From assembly GCF_905147045.1 (NCBI RefSeq), contig NC_065889.1, positions 4,965,001 to 5,029,000 of the forward strand: a DNA stretch of 64,000 nt, written 5' to 3'. This document shows positions 10,993 through 23,018 of this stretch, in pieces; position 1 is the first letter of the stretch; each line of letters starts with the position of its first letter. The notes under the pieces were generated by a model. The model did no database searches. It was not told where the DNA came from and worked only from the letters and a program-made list of their open reading frames with translations. Both the position numbers and the translations under genes were made by a program. Source of the DNA: Nymphalis io. Lineage: Eukaryota; Arthropoda; Insecta; Lepidoptera; Nymphalidae.

Positions 10993-11577
10993 TTATGGGC
11001 GATGGACTTACCCACTTCAAAAACATGACTTAAACTGTTAACAGAACATTAACTGTTAAAAATATCAATGCTGCTCACCCAGAATTGAATATAAATTTTC
11101 TCAAGAACATAAATAATATTTCTGAAAATATTTTTATATTTATTTAATGTTAAGCTTATGTAACAAAACAAGTATATTTTAATTAAATTAATTTAATTTA
11201 ATGATAATTATTAAGAATACAACTAACTCAATATATTTTATTAGATCAATTTTTTATATTGTCATCCATCTCTAGAAGATTATACAAAATTTTAATAGGT
11301 TAAGTTAAAATTTTAATAGGTTAAGTTAAAATGCTAAATTAAAGAAAGCTCAATATACTGGACTGGCAACACTTGCGATTGCGCAAATAAATGAAATTTT
11401 ACTACTAAGAACGTCAACAATAAATATGCGTGATATTAATTATTATAATAACAATTTTCCACTAGAGTTTTGTACCTACTTAAGAAATAGTTGAACAGGA
11501 AAACAGAAATTGAGAATAGAGGACAAAATGAAATGGTAACGAAACTCGTTCTACCGTCCAAACATCTTTTTTTTTTA

Positions 11578-11999
11578 GAATAGCTAGGCTGACGAGCAAA
11601 TTGGCTACCTAATGGTGGTCACCAATGATCACAGACACTGGCATTGTAAGAAATATTAACCATCGCTTACATCGCCAATGCGCCACCAACCATGGGAACT
11701 AAGATGATATGTCCCTTGTGAATGCAATTACACTGGCTCACTCATCCTTGTCATAGATCGACCGACGATTTAAAAAAGGTGGCAGGTACGGGATGGATGC
11801 GGACTGCCCAAGATCGGGATTGTTGGCGTTCTGTGGGGGAGGCTTTCGTCCAGCAGTGGACGACAAAAGGCTGAAAAAAGTATCTCATCCTTCAAACCGG
11901 AACACAACAATACCAAGTACTGTTGTTTTACGGTAGAATGTCTGTTGATTTTACCTCCGTACCTACCCAGACGAGCTTGCACAAAGTCCTACCACCAGT
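11578..11999 (-). repeat. Poly-A short repeat, family S3, interrupted by an RTE fragment
   Basis: Reverse-strand copy of a family also at 15885, 42232, 47776, 49797 and 52978. Its hallmarks are GTTCCCAAGGTTGGTGGCGC, the CTTACCATCAGGTGGCCC end and a terminal A-run. It is split at 11750-11883 by the 3' end of an RTE element. Confidence 0.75.
11750..11883 (+). mobile_element. 5'-truncated RTE copy with 9-bp target-site duplication
   Basis: These 134 bp match the last ~130 bp of the RTE element at 2-1400, including the terminal TGAAAAAA. CTCATCCTT flanks both ends (11741-11749 and 11884-11892), and removing the insert rejoins the S3 repeat. It is a clean example of target-primed insertion with 5' truncation. 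Confidence 0.85.
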
Positions 12000-12237
12000 T
12001 GTAAGAATCATAATCTTCAGCTCGTCTCGTCGTAATATAGTTGTTTCTAAGCGCTTTAAAACGTTAAACTAGTGATCATTCGTGAGGTTTTATACAAAAA
12101 GACTCGCGACTTACGTTTTTTAATTTTAAATATTGGGTTCCTTAAAAATACAACTGCTTATAACAAATGACTTTGTAAGCAGATTTCGCTGTAAATAAGG
12201 TTAAGAAACTCTTCTTAATGGATTATATGTTTTTCAG

Positions 12238-12510
12238 ATTACATATAACGATTGTCAAATTTACTTCATCTGTATTAATGGCAAGACTTGCCGGCTGTCC
12301 TGCGGTGGATTCTCTGCTTATGTTGAGTTCACCGAATCCTGCGTCGCGGCTCATGAAGTATCAGCTTGCCCCGTAGAACTGAGAAACGAGGCGAAGCGGC
12401 CCAAAGACGCGGAAAACGTCACTGAATATCCAACAACTGAGGAACCATTCTATCAACCAAGACAATTTGAATTGATAGAAAATGAGACTCAAAATCCAGA
12501 GCAAGAATAA
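12238..12510 (+). pseudogene. Orphan last exon of a peritrophin-like gene
   Basis: After TTTTTCAG an open frame runs 90 codons to TAA. It begins with a third-type chitin-binding domain half: YNDCQIYFICINGKTC, CGGFSAY, ESC, SAC. A polar tail rich in Glu, Pro and Thr follows. AATAAA lies near 12662. The sequence is well conserved and free of stops. However, its acceptor phase (0) does not fit the phase 1 or 2 donors of the other units, and no matching upstream exon is visible between 9.63 and 12.24 kb, which holds SINEs. It could be the remnant of a deleted unit or the true end of a gene whose upstream exons I cannot place. Confidence 0.55.
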
Positions 12511-12758
12511 TTTTAACTATATTGTCAACTTATCCTGTTTCTAATAATTGTAATTGTATATAATTATATTTTAATGTAAGCCATAAACGATCAACTCGTT
12601 GTTTCATATCTCCATTTAATTTTTGTAATGTATAGTCAATTAATGATAGTGCCATTCATCGAATAAAACAATTCTTTAAAAAATATGTAATTTTATTTTA
12701 ATGACAAGTGATTTATGAGCATAAATTCTATTAATTATTTTTTAATTATCAGCCGAAG

Positions 12759-12766
12759 TATAAAAT
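12759..12766 (+). promoter_or_regulatory. TATA box of the intact peritrophin gene
   Basis: GTATAAAA lies 74 bp before the ATG at 12833, nearly the same spacing as in units A and B (78 bp). Confidence 0.5.
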
Positions 12767-12832
12767 CGTTGCACATCGATATTGATCTCATTCGCAATCG
12801 TTACTGCTGTGAAAGTCGTCAGATCCTCAACG

Positions 12833-14817
12833 ATGCATTTCTTTGTTTGTTTTGTTGTCTTGTTGCTATCTGCAATCTGTGAGTACATTTGATTATAATT
12901 AAAAAATAACATTTTAATATTTATTTTCAATTGATGAATTGATTCTAATATTTACTTTTCGGAATATATATATAATATACTTTCATAAAAACCACTCGAC
13001 GTGCCTTACGCCTTTTTTTTTCGTGTATTGTTTAAAATATTCGATATTGATAGTATCGATCATTGGGTCTCAATTCTTATAAGCTTCAGTAGTCGTACAT
13101 AATATTTCTATAATATGCGGAATTTTCTACTCTTCTTTAAGAATAGGAAGAAGAAAAAAATGTAATAAAATTTCATATAGTTTACTAGTGCTGTAATGAG
13201 CGAGTCAAATTCGATTAATTTTCTGTCGATTTACAGTATCAGTATCAGACAGTATCCATATCATATCAAACGTAAACCATTTAAACATAATTATTTAAAT
13301 TAAAGCGTTTAAGGCAAATACAAATAAAAATTAAACAAATACAATTTAAACTTAATATTATTATATATATGTATATATAATAAAATATTAGCACTATATA
13401 TATATTATTCTTTATAGTGTGAAATGCAGCTTTATACCAATTGAGACTGCTCTCTTTGTATTTTAGTACAATGGTTAATTAATTGCCCATCTAATTTTTA
13501 GGCAACGGCCAGTCTTCAATCAATGCCGAAAAAAGCCCACTTTGCAAAGTGCGGAATACATACATAAAAGTGGAGGGAGAATGTGATTCCTACATTGAAT
13601 GCCGGGTTCGTTTTATAATAATATTTATTTTTTATAAAAAATGAATAGCTATAATTGTATAAGACTACAGTTTTATATTTTCTTCTGTATTAGGACTATC
13701 TCTCGACTGAAATGCTATGTCCAGATGGTCTTCATTTCAACCCTAACGCGCAGTGGCCGGAGTATGCTTGCGGTTATCCTCAGGATGTGCCTTGCGTAGG
13801 TCGTGGCATTACCCGTAAGTATAATAACAATGTTAAAAATATAATAAAATACGGACGACACTTCATGTTTAACAATTTTTAAACTTTGTCTAAGTTTAAT
13901 AATATATTAATTCTGAAACGTACGTAGCATTTGCTTCGCCAAACTACTACTATAAAAAAAATTTTTGATAGTTGATTGAGAATTGTCAATATCGTTGGGT
14001 TGAACGTTGAGTGCAAAACTATTACGACACACGCCTATGTTAATTTATAACAACCATAGAATCATATTCAAATTATAATTAATCAAAATATACGTAATTT
14101 TGAGAATAGTTTCACTTTCTCATAACTATTTTTATTAACAGAGCCAGCGAATCCTACAGCTGACTGCGCACATCAATACGGATACTTTCCATCTCCCGTA
14201 GCTGAGCCAAATGACTGTGGACATTATCGCATTTGTAACGCCGGCAGAGCCATTGAAATGTTTTGCCCTACTGGCTTAGCATTTAACCCTGTTACTGCCC
14301 AATGCGACTGGCCTGAACTGGTGCCTACCTGCAATGTTGAAAGTAATACATAATATATTTTTAATACCATTATTATATATTTAAAGGATCGTGTTAATTT
14401 AGTTTACGTATTTCAGCTTTCGTTGGGTATCAGTGTCCTCCAGCCGCGATTGACCGAAATGGCAACCCAGTAGTAACAAACCATAAGTAAGAGAAGCATT
14501 AATTATTTTTATTTTAATAATTATTCACCATTTTGAAAATCATAATACGTATTAAAGTAAAAATCGTGAACGTCAAATTGATACCTTTAAAACGTTATTT
14601 ATTGACCTTTATTATTTCATGTGTACTGTCGCTTTTCAAATTGTATATGTATTTTTTAAGGTATGAAGGCGATTGCTCTGCTTTCTACTCGTGTATGAAC
14701 GGGAACGCCCGCATCCTGTCCTGCGATACTGGATTGGCGTTTAACCCCGTCACCAGTCGTTGCGAAGACGCCGATCGAGTTCAATGCGAAGCGAAGTCTA
14801 TTGCCAAATTTTACTAA
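12833..14817 (+). CDS. Secreted three-domain chitin-binding protein (peritrophin-A/CPAP3-like)
   Basis: Coding exons: 12833-12878, 13502-13605, 13694-13814, 14142-14342, 14417-14486, 14661-14817. Junction phases agree throughout and give 232 residues. Residues 1-17 are a signal peptide (MHFFVCFVVLLLSAIC). Three peritrophin-A domains follow, each with six cysteines: Cys30-84, Cys99-154 and Cys164-223. Aromatic residues sit at the usual places (CDSYIEC, CGHYRIC, CSAFYSC; GLHFNP, GLAFNP twice). Such proteins bind chitin in cuticle or in the peritrophic matrix of the midgut. Length and the three-domain layout fit the CPAP3/obstructor group, but the inter-domain spacing was not tested, so a gut peritrophin is possible. 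It is the only intact member of the local array. Confidence 0.9.
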
Positions 14818-16445
14818 GAACGCGTTTGAATAATAATTCATAAAATAATTAGTAAATAAATTTTATATTTTTCACGTACTGTTATGAATTAATATGTATT
14901 ATTTTATGTTATGAATAAATAAAAATATCTAAATAAAGTACTTTATCTTTCAGTCTTATTTAAATTTAAATTATATAAGAGTTAATTACTAAAAATACAT
15001 GCTTAAAAACGCAAACTAATAATACCTTTTTCCAGGGTCTTGAATTAGAGGAATAACTTTACTTGTCGTGTTTATACAATGATCGTCGATCGATCGATTG
15101 ACGCTATTCTTTCAAAATTATTTATATAATCGTGATGATACATAATATTTATGTAATTATATTGTGATACAATAAACTGTTATAACTTTTCCTACTTTAG
15201 TTAGTCTCTAATTTCAAGTTTTTAAACAGTCCAAGCTGTTTTTTTTTTGTAGAATGTAAAAATCATAAATATCTATCTATGGCCATAATACTAAAAAAAA
15301 AATATAATAATGGAGCAGTATCTGTTGGTTGTGTTATTTTTGTAATTTCTAACTAAAGAGCCGAGAATTTCTATTAGACAATGCACCAGATGAGCCTACT
15401 GCTCGTTTGCCGCCTCTTACATTAAAAAAAAATCAGGTTTCTAATCTAAAGTGATTGAGTGCTTTAATAGATCAAGTAAGGTAAGCATTACCCACTTTTA
15501 TGACATATAAAACTTAATTGTTTGATGTTAGGCAATTGTTGAAGAACAGTGCTCTGATAAAGTAATTCAACATTCCAGGAAAGCAATGTTTACGCCCTCT
15601 CTCTATTTATGCACTATCATTCTGTTTTAGGATAGGTATATAATCCGATACAACCTATTTAATGTTCCTTAAATTTCATAGGTATTCGAAGGTACCCGCT
15701 TTTCTAGACAAAATAAATCAGTTGTAGTAATATTCCAAATGCCATATCGCTTGAGTAACTAATATTATCGAGACAGTGCAACGATATTAAAATCTGCACG
15801 ACTTCATATATGGCTGAGGACATCTGTCGGTGCATTGTTATAAATACTGAAATAAGCAGCAATAGTATTTAATTGTTATGTTCAGGTTTGAAGTAAAGTA
15901 AATAAGATCTTAGTTCCCAAGGTTGGTGGCGCCAATGTCTATGGGTAATGGTAACCACTTACCATCATATGGCCCATCCACCTATCTATGATTTAAAAAA
16001 ATACGTTATAAACATTGAACTGCTTAGAAGAGGTCGACCACTGTTTCAATACGCACTCTAATCTATATGGGTATGTTAGCAGGAGAAGTTCCTTTGAACA
16101 GATTTACAATGGGCCGTAGCCGGTCTTCTTTGCCTATCCTCGAGCGTGTAATTTGGGGACGGAAAAGCTTAATACAGAAACAACTTAAATTGTATAAAAA
16201 AACATATAATTTCAAATAATTAATCTTTAAATTGTTTTTTTTTCTTTTTCAAATATTTTTAAATTTTATATTTAGTATAAAATGTGAAGAGCGCTATCAA
16301 ATTTCATGCCTTTGTTTATTTGTAGGCCGGAGGCTATTTAATAAAATTAATTTATATTTATTTAACCTATTATACCTAGCTGAAGCCGCGGCTTTACCCA
16401 GTTTGGGTCAAAAATGTTTCAAGCACTGCCATCTGAATTCTAGTA
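14818..16445. other. AT-rich intergenic stretch
   Basis: No gene recognised. It contains a degraded S3 repeat piece at 15885-15990 (CCAAGGTTGGTGGCGCCAAT) and A/T runs. Confidence 0.5.
15885..15990 (+). repeat. S3 repeat fragment
   Basis: Shares CTTAGTTCCCAAGGTTGGTG and CACTTACCATCA with the longer S3 copies. It is truncated and diverged. Confidence 0.6.
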
Positions 16446-16737
16446 ACAGCCTGTTAATGTCTCACTGCTAGGCTAAGGCCTCCTCTCCCTTTTGAGGAGA
16501 AGGTTTGGAGCTTATTCCACCACGCTGCTCCAATGCGGGTTGGTAGAATACACATGTGGCATAATTTCAATGAAATTAGACACATGCAGGTTTCCTCACG
16601 ATGTTTTCCTTCACCGTCAAGCACGAGATGAATTATAATCACAAATTAAGCACATGAAAATTCAGTGGTGCTTGCCCGGGCTTGAACCCACGATCGTCGG
16701 TTAAGATTTACGTGTTCTAACCACTAGGCCATCTCAG
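16446..16737 (-). repeat. S1 SINE
   Basis: Full-length reverse-strand S1. The tail is at 16446 and the tRNA-like head (GCCCGGGCTTGAACC on the plus strand) is near 16675-16735. Confidence 0.8.
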
Positions 16738-17832
16738 CTTACGATTAAGGTATTATTTTATAATAGTCAAAAATATTTTTTGCTATCTTCAAATCTGCAT
16801 ATTTGACAGTTCTCGAAGATGTGTGAAATTTGCTTTAATCAGGTTTTACCCTCTTTACGCTTTCTCGTCTAAACTACTCAACCAGCGGCTCCGCGGGCGA
16901 AAACTAGTGAAAAAATATATTGAACTAATATATCCGACATGGTCACAATTGTTGGAATGCTTTATAACAGAAGATAGTGATATATTATTTGAAAAAGAAA
17001 AGGAAAAATAATAAAAGACAGGAAGAATACAAATTAATGGATGAGGAAATTAAAACACTAATAGCTGAACTATTTCTGCTGACCACAATTATGCCTGTCT
17101 CAACAACATTCTAGATAAATTAAAAATACTCCTTTTTAAATGATCATTTAAATTAATAATAACTTAAGTTTTTTATTTAATTTTAGGAAGCCCATATTAT
17201 AGCCACAAATGAAATTTAACAGTAAACTTAGACCACTTAGAACCTATCTATAATAATTAATATTTATTTCAAACATATATAAACGTACATATATTTAAAA
17301 TGCAGTTTTTGTTTCAATTATTCATATATGGCAACTAATAGTGTATTAGCAAAGGATAATCTCGTAAAAACCTTGTTTGCAAGCGGATTGTGTAATGAGA
17401 AAAAAAACAAGTGTTTAATAATTCACAATTGGAGAATTTATTGATTATTGGACAAAACGGCTTAGATTGAAGCTTAATATAAATTATGTTAATTTAACGA
17501 TGCATAAATTAAAAGATTTAAATTAACAGAAAATGAACCATTCTCGAATGCTTTATATATATTTAATTGGAAACGTGTTAAACGTGTATTTTATATGTAT
17601 TTTATTCGTTATTATAGTACAATTTATATTCACTTTGTATGGCACTTTGTAATGATATGATTCATACCAAGAATCTATTTTGTTTTGATAAAACTGAAAA
17701 CAATTTTTAACCAAATTTTCTATTATTTATTCTTATTTCAAAGTATACAAAACGTTTCGAATTTCTCTTGAAAAATAACGTTATTTTATTTAAATTACCA
17801 TATATAAATAAATAATAAACTACTGCAAGTTA
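16738..17832. other. AT-rich intergenic stretch
   Basis: No gene seen. A short GC-rich repeat end (CCAGCGGCTCCGCGGGCGAA) lies near 16880-16900. Confidence 0.5.
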
Positions 17833-18130
17833 ATAATATTTTAATATTTCCTTATATTTCTTATAAAAATATTACACCATAAAACTTTATACCATATCCA
17901 TAAAACTGGAAAGCCTCTGTTTTAATTAATTATTAGAAGAGATTATTATAACGCGTTTGAGTCAATGATTTTGTCTCTACACACTAGTAATAAAAAAAAC
18001 ATAGTGTAGCTTATTTTACTTTCTTGATAATTAATTTTATATGACGCAAGCCTCATCGACTTAGTAGAAGTAATTTGTTTCATTAATATACTGATGATCT
18101 TAAATTAAAGAACATCGACTGATAAGAGAC

Positions 18131-18139
18131 TATATAAAA
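18131..18139 (+). promoter_or_regulatory. TATA box of unit B
   Basis: TATATAAAA lies 78 bp before the exon 1 ATG, identical in sequence and spacing to unit A. Confidence 0.55.
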
Positions 18140-18208
18140 TGGATACATTTTTGAAATAATATCGTTATAGTGAGGTTTTTAACCGCGGTTGTCTTTATTT
18201 TTACAACA

Positions 18209-18257
18209 ATGATAATACAAAAGTTATTGTTGTTAGGTGTGCCATTACTATTGTTAG
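18209..18257 (+). pseudogene. Orphan signal-peptide exon of unit B
   Basis: Identical in coding content to exon 1 of unit A, including the GTATGT donor. No chitin-binding exon follows; the SINE pair begins about 100 bp downstream. It may still be transcribed from its intact-looking promoter, but no protein is expected. Confidence 0.65.
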
Positions 18258-18349
18258 GTATGTAAATAATATTAAAATAAGCGAATATATTTGAAACTTA
18301 CATCAATATTAAAATTTAAGTAGAATAAAATTTAATATTAGGATATTGT

Positions 18350-19110
18350 AGTATAGTATTTATTAAACGAGGAATATATTAAGTTTTGTCGAGATGGCCC
18401 AGATGGCCCAGTGGTAAAAACGCGTGAATCTTAACCGATGATCGTGGTTCAAGCCCGGGCAAGCACCACTGAATTTTCATGTGCTTAATTTGTGATTATA
18501 ATTCATCTCGTGCTTTACGGTAAAGGAACACATCGTGAGGAAACCTGCTTGTGTCTAATTTCACTGAAATTCTGCCACATGTGTTGTATTCCACCAACCC
18601 GCATTGGAGCAGCGTGGTGGAATAAGCTCCAAAACCTTCTCCTCAAAAAAGGAGAAGAGGCCTTAACCCAGCAGTGGGACATTCATAGGCTGTTATTGTA
18701 AGTTTTTAGTAACTTTAATTAAAACAAAATAATATATTACTTTAATAACTATACAGGTACAATATAGGTATATAATAACTACAGATACAATGGATCTTAT
18801 TTCCAATGCGGGCGGGCCGGTTGGCGTGGTTGGTAGATACTTGCCTTTCACGCCGAAGGTTGTGGGTTCGATTCCCACCCAGGACAGACAGAAGATGTGC
18901 ATGAACGTGTCTGTTTGTCCTGAGTCTGGGTGTAATTATCGTTATAAGTATGTATTTACAAAAGAAAAGTAGTATATTTAGTATATCAGTTGTCTGGTTT
19001 CCATAGTACGAGCTCTGCTTAGTTTGGAATAAGATGGCCGTGTGTAAATAGTGTCCCAGAATATTATTATTATTATGTTTATGGGCGATGGTGACCACTT
19101 GCCTACCCAT
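18350..19110 (+). repeat. Second copy of the S1-S2 SINE pair
   Basis: S1 (about 18400-18695) and S2 (about 18811-19095) repeat the arrangement and spacer of 10262-11005. At the end the S2 copy is longer, reaching GTGACCACTTGCCTACCC. Confidence 0.8.
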
Positions 19111-19796
19111 TTTATAAAAAACAAATATGTAATTTATAGTTGTTTTTACAATTTAAAAAAAGCTAGTAATTTCGATGAAGTTATATAGTTATTAAAACAT
19201 ATTTAAAATATGTATTATTTATATTTTATCGGAATTTATGTGTTTTAAGACATTTTACTGTTTAAAAAAATAATTAAGGTTTTTATTTGTATAATTTAAG
19301 CCACTAATTTATTTTATACACAGACAATTTCATCATTGCCTTAATAAAATATTTTTATACATTAAAAATAAACAAATCGAATTAAAATACTCCGGAGCTT
19401 CAAAGCACAGCGAATTCGTTCGTTACCTATGTATAAAAAAATTGTTCTGGTTGAAGCGAGAGTTACAATGCCTAAAGGCTATAAGACTATAAAATAGCCT
19501 CCTTTATTTTAATTTCGGTAGTTGTGCATTTCTTCGTTGTGATGGGTTTCTAAACAGGGTTGGGGGTAGTTTTACATTAACGGATTGGTAACACATAATC
19601 TGTGTCACCGTCTGAAGTACCGTTATATTTAATAAAGTATTGGAAGTTGTGGATCCACTTTCTTCCTCATTATGAATTTGTGTGAAGCCCTTCTTTTTGA
19701 GAAAAATCAAAGGGATCAGTTTTAAACACTGTTTTCTAGTTTTATGAAATACCTATAGATATAGAAGAATTTCATAAATTTTATTGGTGTTAACAG
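19111..19796. other. AT-rich stretch without a recognised gene
   Basis: Nothing supported. Short minus-strand open frames near 19504-19710 have no recognisable motif. Confidence 0.45.
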
Positions 19797-20008
19797 TAAC
19801 AGTAACAGCCTGTTAATGTCCCACTGCTGGGCTAAGGCCTCCTCTCCCTTTTTGAGGAGAAGGTTTAGAGCTTATTCCACCACGCTGCTCCAATGCGGGT
19901 TGGTAGAATACACATGTGGCAGAATTTCAATGAAATCAGACACATGCAGGTTTCCTCACGATGTTTTCCTTCACCGTCAAGCACGAGATGAATTATAAAC
20001 ACAAATTG
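19797..20008 (-). repeat. S1 SINE lacking its head
   Basis: The tail and body match S1; the copy ends near 20008, before the tRNA-like head. The flanking (AACAGT)n-like tail (19793-19812) is the variable 3' end. Confidence 0.7.
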
Positions 20009-20605
20009 GTGTTAAACTGAGCTTCATTTGAAGACTTTTATTGATAATTTTTTGTTTCTGTAATTAAGGTATGATTATTATTATTATAGTTAACTTTTAT
20101 TTATGGTCCTCATTACTTAAATGTTTCTCTGGTATTTTAAAACCAGTTTGTGATATCATTATTATAGTTCATTACTTAGACCAAACTGTCACTATGTTGC
20201 AATTAACATTAACAATTACAGTCGGTCAGTTAAGCCTTTAAGCTTTAGTAACACGCTAAATGTTTTAATTAATCATAGTAATTTCTAACCGCATGTGGAG
20301 ATTCCATAGTCAACCAGTTCAGCCTGAAAGAAAACAGTGCGAATCTTACGCCCTAAACGCGCTATTTTACAATACAAATTAAAAAACTATTTTCTAGACA
20401 ATGACATCATTCGCGTTATGTGAGGTATTTAAGGTCATCCCTTAAAAATAAATTTATCACTGATTTTCAAACGTCTTTTCTTTAACTAAGTTTCAATGAA
20501 AATTTCAGTAATTAATTAGTTTTATGGCAACCACATTTTTAAAGTATCCTTTCATGAATGTATTTTCTATTAATTTTGAGTGTAAGAATATATATTTTTA
20601 TGTTA

Positions 20606-20613
20606 TATCAGTG
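20606..20613 (+). promoter_or_regulatory. Possible initiator of peritrophin unit C
   Basis: ATATCAGT contains the arthropod initiator core TCAGT. It lies about 17 bp after an AT-rich TATA-like stretch (20589-20600) and 45 bp before the ATG (20658). Confidence 0.35.
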
Positions 20614-20657
20614 TACAATACGTTTTTCATCTGCGGATATATTGTATTATTGTAATA

Positions 20658-21837
20658 ATGATAATACCAAAACAATTACTGCTATACATATGTTTAGGTA
20701 AGTTTTTAGTAATTACTAAATCTCAGGGAATTTGCACATTGGATGATTATTTATGTATTATTATTTACCATTTATTTCCAGTGACACCACAAAATATGAC
20801 ACTTCGTGGCTTGGTTTTGAGGAAAATACCGATTCAAGGACCTGTAACCGGTACTAAAATTAGACACATCTCCAATGATAATCGTGTAACCAGTTATAAA
20901 AATAATTTTTCAAATATTGTCATACAAAAAATATTTAACATTATAGTAATAAGTATTATATAATTTATTTACAGAACAATATAGCGTATCGTAAAATATG
21001 TCCTGCCGGGCTTCATTTTATTTCGTCAGCGACATGGCCCGTATATCCCTGCGCTTACCCCTCAGAAGGTAAAAGTAAATAGTATATATATAAAAGTAAA
21101 AGTATAGAACAGTCCATTACACGTATGTATAATGTTTATAAAATATTCATAATTAAATTAAATATAATGTTTACGTATGCCTATTTCTACAGAAGTTTAA
21201 GAGTAGTTACGGATTCTTTCCAGTACCTAAAGGCGACTTCAAAATGTGCGAAACTTCATAATATATTAGGCAGTCTCAGCTATTACAATGTCCTGTCCGC
21301 CTGGTCTGGCTTTTTACTCGATAAGAAGTAACTGCGATTGGCAAGTAAATGTACCAGATTGAAATCCTAATAGTATGATTTCGAATTATTGCTGGATGTT
21401 CCTTGTTCTTTTGATTTATAAAACTTCATGTACCTATACTTTTAAAACATTTTTTTTTCATATGCCCTACGATGACATTAGATACATTCGATGAACCGTC
21501 TTACCTCATTTACAATTACAAGTACATTTTTAAATTCATTTTAAAACATAGACAAATCCTATCGGCTGTAATCAGACTTAACCAAAATGTAATCAGATTA
21601 ATGATTAAAAATTAACGAGAAAATTCTTCAATCATGATTGCAGATAACCTTTGATTGGTTCTGGAGACTAGTAATTTATTTGTTATTTTTTTCAACAGAT
21701 ACAAAGAAAGCTGTAAAAAGTAAGCTGCATGCCAAGAAGGACATCCTCGTCTCCTTACTTGTAACGGAAGTCTTTCATTCGACGAAAGTGCACAAAAATG
21801 TGTAAGCTACAAAAAAAATTCAACAAGCTGTGAGTAA
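20658..21837 (+). pseudogene. Peritrophin-A-like unit C, heavily decayed
   Basis: Exon 1 (20658-20697) encodes MIIPKQLLLYICL with a GTAAGT donor and is clearly related to unit A. Exon 2 starts at 20782 but lacks the cysteine-containing half domain. Exon 3 (from 20975) keeps ICPAGLHF and YPCAYPSE, then is broken by an AT-rich insertion and an in-frame TAG before GTATGT at about 21123. A middle-domain exon (about 21192-21360) keeps YGFFPVPKGDFKMC but has stops. The last exon (about 21703-21837) has an internal TAA where unit A2 reads HYIAC, then LLTCNGSLSFDES and a final Cys. All domains are recognisable but none is complete. This unit shows that the ancestral gene had the same three-domain plan as the intact gene. 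Confidence 0.7.
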
Positions 21838-23018
21838 TAGCCTAATAACCTCAACCTGATAATTATTATTTTTGTTGGTTAATGATTTATGAAATCACTA
21901 ATTTTTTTAACGACAGATTTTTTATCTGTACGTAATCATTGTCGTGATCTAAAACAGCAATTAAAAATATTATTAAAAAAACTAGCTATAAATTAATTGA
22001 CCTATTATTATATTAATGTAAAAACTGTCGATATTTATCTCGATACGTCGTTGAGATATTCAAAAAATGTTGAATGTCATATGTGTATTTACAAAATTAT
22101 TATTAACATAAAGGATTTACATAAAAATATACAATAAAAATAAAGAAATCAATTTAAATAAAAAAAATAATATAACTTCGGACTTACTGATATCATAATC
22201 TGCAGCTCTATTACTTACTTTATATAAATTGCTGAATTTTAAAATAAATAAAACAATATTGAATCAAACACATTTCTTTCTTTAGTCCGTACGACCTTAC
22301 TTAAAAATAAATCTGTTTTAATTACCATTTCAACTATCCAAATAGTAGCTTATTCATACAATGGCAAATGGCAATAGACCTAGTTCTGGCAACACATAAA
22401 AATGTGTTCTGCTTGGGTTATCTATCGTATAGCAGCTATTATGCTAAGAAAAAAAAACTGTGATTGGACGAAATCTTAATAAAATTGCTCTAGCGAATCC
22501 GTGTGCGTCTTTCAAGAATTTTAAATGTTGCTTAAAATTTTATAACCAATAATAGCAAAGTAAACTAAATTTAATCCTGTAGAAGAGAAATAACCATTTT
22601 TTTCTGCGAAAGTAGCGCGGTTTTATAATACATAAATTCAAATTTGAAATTTTATGTATTTCAAAAGAGCAATGTTGATATAAATTTAAATTTAATAAGT
22701 TAACAAAAATATCAAAATGAGAAATGTTATCAAAGTCAGATATACTTTTGTGAATATCGAGTCGGGCAGGGTGAGAAGGACGTTCCTCTAGCGCAGCCCT
22801 GCCGAACATCGGCTCAGTTGACTCGGATCGAACGATTGCGTAGTCGCTACAAAAGGCCGTAGTCTCCAAGGCTTTTGTTTTGGCTTTTGTCACAAAACTG
22901 ACATAATGTTCCAATAACATATTTTAAGGAAAGTAAACAATAGAACAACTGTTATTTATAAAGTCAATAAAGTCCATAAGACGTTTAAACTTTCATTTAA
23001 TGTCATATTGTGCTTAAA
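21838..23018. other. Intergenic, 5' flank of the zinc-finger gene
   Basis: No gene recognised. A minus-strand open frame at 22540-22920 has no known motif. The more GC-rich part (22750-22880) may be promoter or 5' UTR. Confidence 0.4.

Larger units (their letters stand above)
10262..11005 (+). repeat. Segment duplicated at 18350-19095
   Basis: About 740 bp holding S1, a unique 110-bp spacer and S2 recurs almost base for base at 18350-19095. The shared unique spacer and the shared head mini-duplication show segmental duplication and not independent SINE insertions. Confidence 0.8.
17833..18345 (+). repeat. Peritrophin unit B: duplicated promoter plus exon 1
   Basis: About 510 bp matches 1408-1905 with few differences, including the TATA box (18131) and the signal-peptide exon. 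At 18346 the match switches to sequence homologous to 10262 onward. This means that everything between exon 1 and the downstream SINE pair is missing from this copy. Confidence 0.8.

Noticed and set aside
22540..22920. Minus-strand 126-codon frame upstream of the ZAD gene
   Set aside because: No recognisable domain; more likely promoter or 5' UTR sequence of the divergent gene.
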